Below are positions 48,377-49,746 of a stretch of 49,746 nucleotides of DNA, piece by piece. The number at the start of each line of letters is the position of its first letter. Position 1 is the first letter of the stretch. The notes under the pieces are model-generated. The model did no database searches. It saw only the letters and a list, made by a program, of their open reading frames with translations, and was not told the origin of the DNA. The DNA is from Hymenobacter sp. H14-R3 (GTDB lineage Bacteria > Bacteroidota > Bacteroidia > Cytophagales > Hymenobacteraceae), in assembly GCF_030063445.1 (NCBI RefSeq), contig NZ_JASITD010000030.1, positions 1 through 49,746 on the forward strand. Reading direction: 5' to 3'. A program made the translations under genes and the position numbers.

Positions 48377-49612
48377 ATGAAAAACTCCGAAGGACTATAC
48401 CGGGACCCGGCTGCCATAGCCCCGTTGAAGCCTAGTGAGTTACCGATGGAACTGCGGGAATTGGCCTTGGCTATTGTGGAAGCAGCGGCGCGGTTGGGCG
48501 GGTCGCTGCACCCAATAACGGCGCGGGCGATTGCTGACTTTCTGCGGCCGGCAAATAGCTATTACTCGAATTTGATAGAGGGACACGATACGCACCCGCT
48601 CAGCATAGCTCAGGCCTTGCGCAAGGAATACGCGCCGGACAGCCATAACCGCTCGCTACAACTGGAAGCCCTCGCGCACATTGCCGTGCACGGGCGACTA
48701 CCCGAGTTGCTGGCCGCTGCCGGTACCAATCCTTATACAGAAAGCTTTTGGCGGGCGGTGCACCGCGCTTTCTATGCGCACCTACCCAAGGAGTTCCGCT
48801 GGGTAAAAACGCAAGAGGGCGAAGAACTGGAAGTGTTGCCCGGTGAGCTGCGAACGAGTGAAGTGCGGGTAGGGCGGCATGTGGCCCCTGCGGCGGCGGC
48901 ATTGCCCGCGTTTATCGAGCGAATTGAATGGGGGTATCGACCGCAAGTCGAGTCCAACCGATTGGCGCGCATTGTAGCTATCGCCGCGGCGCACCACCGC
49001 TTGGCGTGGTTGCACCCTTTCCTAGACGGCAACGGACGAGTAATGCGGCTGTTTAGCGATGCAGCGTTTTTGACGGAAGGGCTGGATGCGGGCGGGCTCT
49101 GGTCGATGTCGCGGGGGCTAGCACGTAGCGAGCAGTCGTATAAACAAGCTCTGGCAGCGGCGGACGCGCAACGCCTGAACGACTACGACGGGCGGGGCAA
49201 TTTGTCGGAGAAGCGATTGGTAGCCTTCTGCCAGTTTTTCCTACAAGTGGCGCTGGACCAGATAGGCTATATGACGCAGGTGCTAGCCATTGATGGGATA
49301 CTGACCCGCCTGCGGAGCCTGGTGGACTTGCTGGTGTTGAAGCGCAAGTGGCGGCCGGAAGCTTACTATGTGCTGGAAGCAGTATTTCTGAAAGGCAGCG
49401 TGGGGCGGGGCGAAGTGATGCGGCTGACGGGCTTATCGGATAAGACAGCGAAGGCCCTGGCGGGTACGCTGCTGGAAACTGGGCTGCTAGCGACGGAGCC
49501 TGGGAATCGGTTTGCCCCGTACCGGGCGGCCTACCCGATTGCGTTTGCGCCGGTGCTGTTTCCCGACTTGTATCCGGCGGGCAAAGAAGTCGACATGCTC
49601 AACGTGAACTGA
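48377..49612 (+). CDS. Fic-domain AMP-transferase (class II, self-inhibited)
   Basis: 412 residues. An N-terminal helix carries the inhibitory motif SNLIEG (Ser64-x3-Glu68-Gly69), making it a class II Fic protein whose own Glu blocks ATP. The catalytic motif HPFLDGNGRVMR (His213) is complete. A C-terminal winged-helix-like part (VGRGEVMRLTGLSDKTAKALAGTLLETGLL) could bind DNA. Fic enzymes transfer AMP to Ser/Thr/Tyr of target proteins. The ATG at 48377 is preferred over a TTG two codons earlier. It stands alone after the decayed mcrC; base composition is similar to its neighbours. Confidence 0.9.
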   Translation: MKNSEGLYRDPAAIAPLKPSELPMELRELALAIVEAAARLGGSLHPITARAIADFLRPANSYYSNLIEGHDTHPLSIAQALRKEYAPDSHNRSLQLEALAHIAVHGRLPELLAAAGTNPYTESFWRAVHRAFYAHLPKEFRWVKTQEGEELEVLPGELRTSEVRVGRHVAPAAAALPAFIERIEWGYRPQVESNRLARIVAIAAAHHRLAWLHPFLDGNGRVMRLFSDAAFLTEGLDAGGLWSMSRGLARSEQSYKQALAAADAQRLNDYDGRGNLSEKRLVAFCQFFLQVALDQIGYMTQVLAIDGILTRLRSLVDLLVLKRKWRPEAYYVLEAVFLKGSVGRGEVMRLTGLSDKTAKALAGTLLETGLLATEPGNRFAPYRAAYPIAFAPVLFPDLYPAGKEVDMLNVN

Positions 49613-49637
49613 GCTACCGGCTACTGGTTGAAAAACA

Positions 49638-49746
49638 TTAGATAGTCGGGTATAATTTAGCAAGTTTGATGCGAGCATCGGCCGTTTTGAATTGCCAGTT
49701 GCGGGGCTTGGGCCGCGCATTCTGGCGGTCTTGCCACTGTTCTACC
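49638..49746 (-). CDS. IS630-family transposase, C-terminal end (runs off the window)
   Basis: The last 35 codons before the stop at 49638 read VEQWQDRQNARPKPRNWQ and continue FKTADARIKLAKLYPTI. This is the typical C-terminus of IS630 transposases, with the W-x-F-x-T-x-x-A-R-I-K-L-x-x-L-Y-P pattern. It is a different lineage from the IS630 copy at 40.4 kb. The rest lies beyond the right edge. Confidence 0.7.
   Translation of the reverse strand, partial: VEQWQDRQNARPKPRNWQFKTADARIKLAKLYPTI

Overview
The window looks like the chromosome of a high-GC, environmental Bacteroidota, most likely Cytophagales and Hymenobacter-like. The evidence is a SusC/SusD pair, a C-terminal type IX secretion (T9SS) sorting domain, promoters matching the Bacteroidota TTTG/TAnnTTTG consensus, lipoprotein signals on surface proteins, and GC-rich coding sequence broken by AT-rich mobile-element junctions. 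No rRNA, tRNA or CRISPR array was seen. The genus is inferred, not proved.

Layout. (1) 0.4-2.4 kb: an alpha/beta hydrolase divergent from an HxlR regulator, then a decayed metallo-beta-lactamase-fold gene. (2) 2.5-10.4 kb, minus strand: a probable efflux operon reading MarR regulator, ABC ATPase, membrane-fusion lipoprotein, DevC/FtsX-type permease, TolC, 14-TM MFS exporter, DinB-fold protein and cupin. A 12-bp motif is shared by the marR and ATPase upstream regions. (3) 10.8-12.2 kb: an FAD-linked oxidase. (4) 12.2-15.1 kb: a mobile-element graveyard with a transposase tail, a broken small gene, a decayed serine recombinase beside an intact divergent paralogue, a REP-like hairpin and an IS481 end.

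(5) 15.1-40.2 kb: a polysaccharide utilization locus (PUL). A LacI regulator with an unusual N-terminal zinc ribbon is divergent from susC-susD. These are followed by an agarase-like TIM-barrel hydrolase, GH105 unsaturated-uronyl hydrolase, DUF2264 protein, CE15 glucuronoyl esterase, mannonate dehydratase, SDR, DUF4861 protein, two SGNH acetylesterases, GH2, a second LacI and a 1236-residue beta-helix/esterase protein with a T9SS signal. Together they suggest an acetylated, ester-decorated, glucuronate-containing acidic polysaccharide. It would be cut outside the cell, imported by SusCD, trimmed in the periplasm, and its uronic acids fed toward 2-keto-3-deoxygluconate. The exact polymer is not determined.

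(6) 40.4-49.7 kb: a defence, toxin and IS region. It holds an IS630 transposase with a probable -1 frameshift, a small membrane protein, a MazEF module, a PAAR-like (DUF4280) nuclease effector with its immunity gene, an IS481 copy inserted in a decayed IS3 that truncates mcrC, a class II Fic protein and the edge of another IS630 gene. The most novel-looking item is the effector pair at 43.5-45.5 kb: a DDGGH nuclease domain carrying four internal 22-residue repeats, next to an immunity protein that is itself a tandem duplication of a YezG-like fold.
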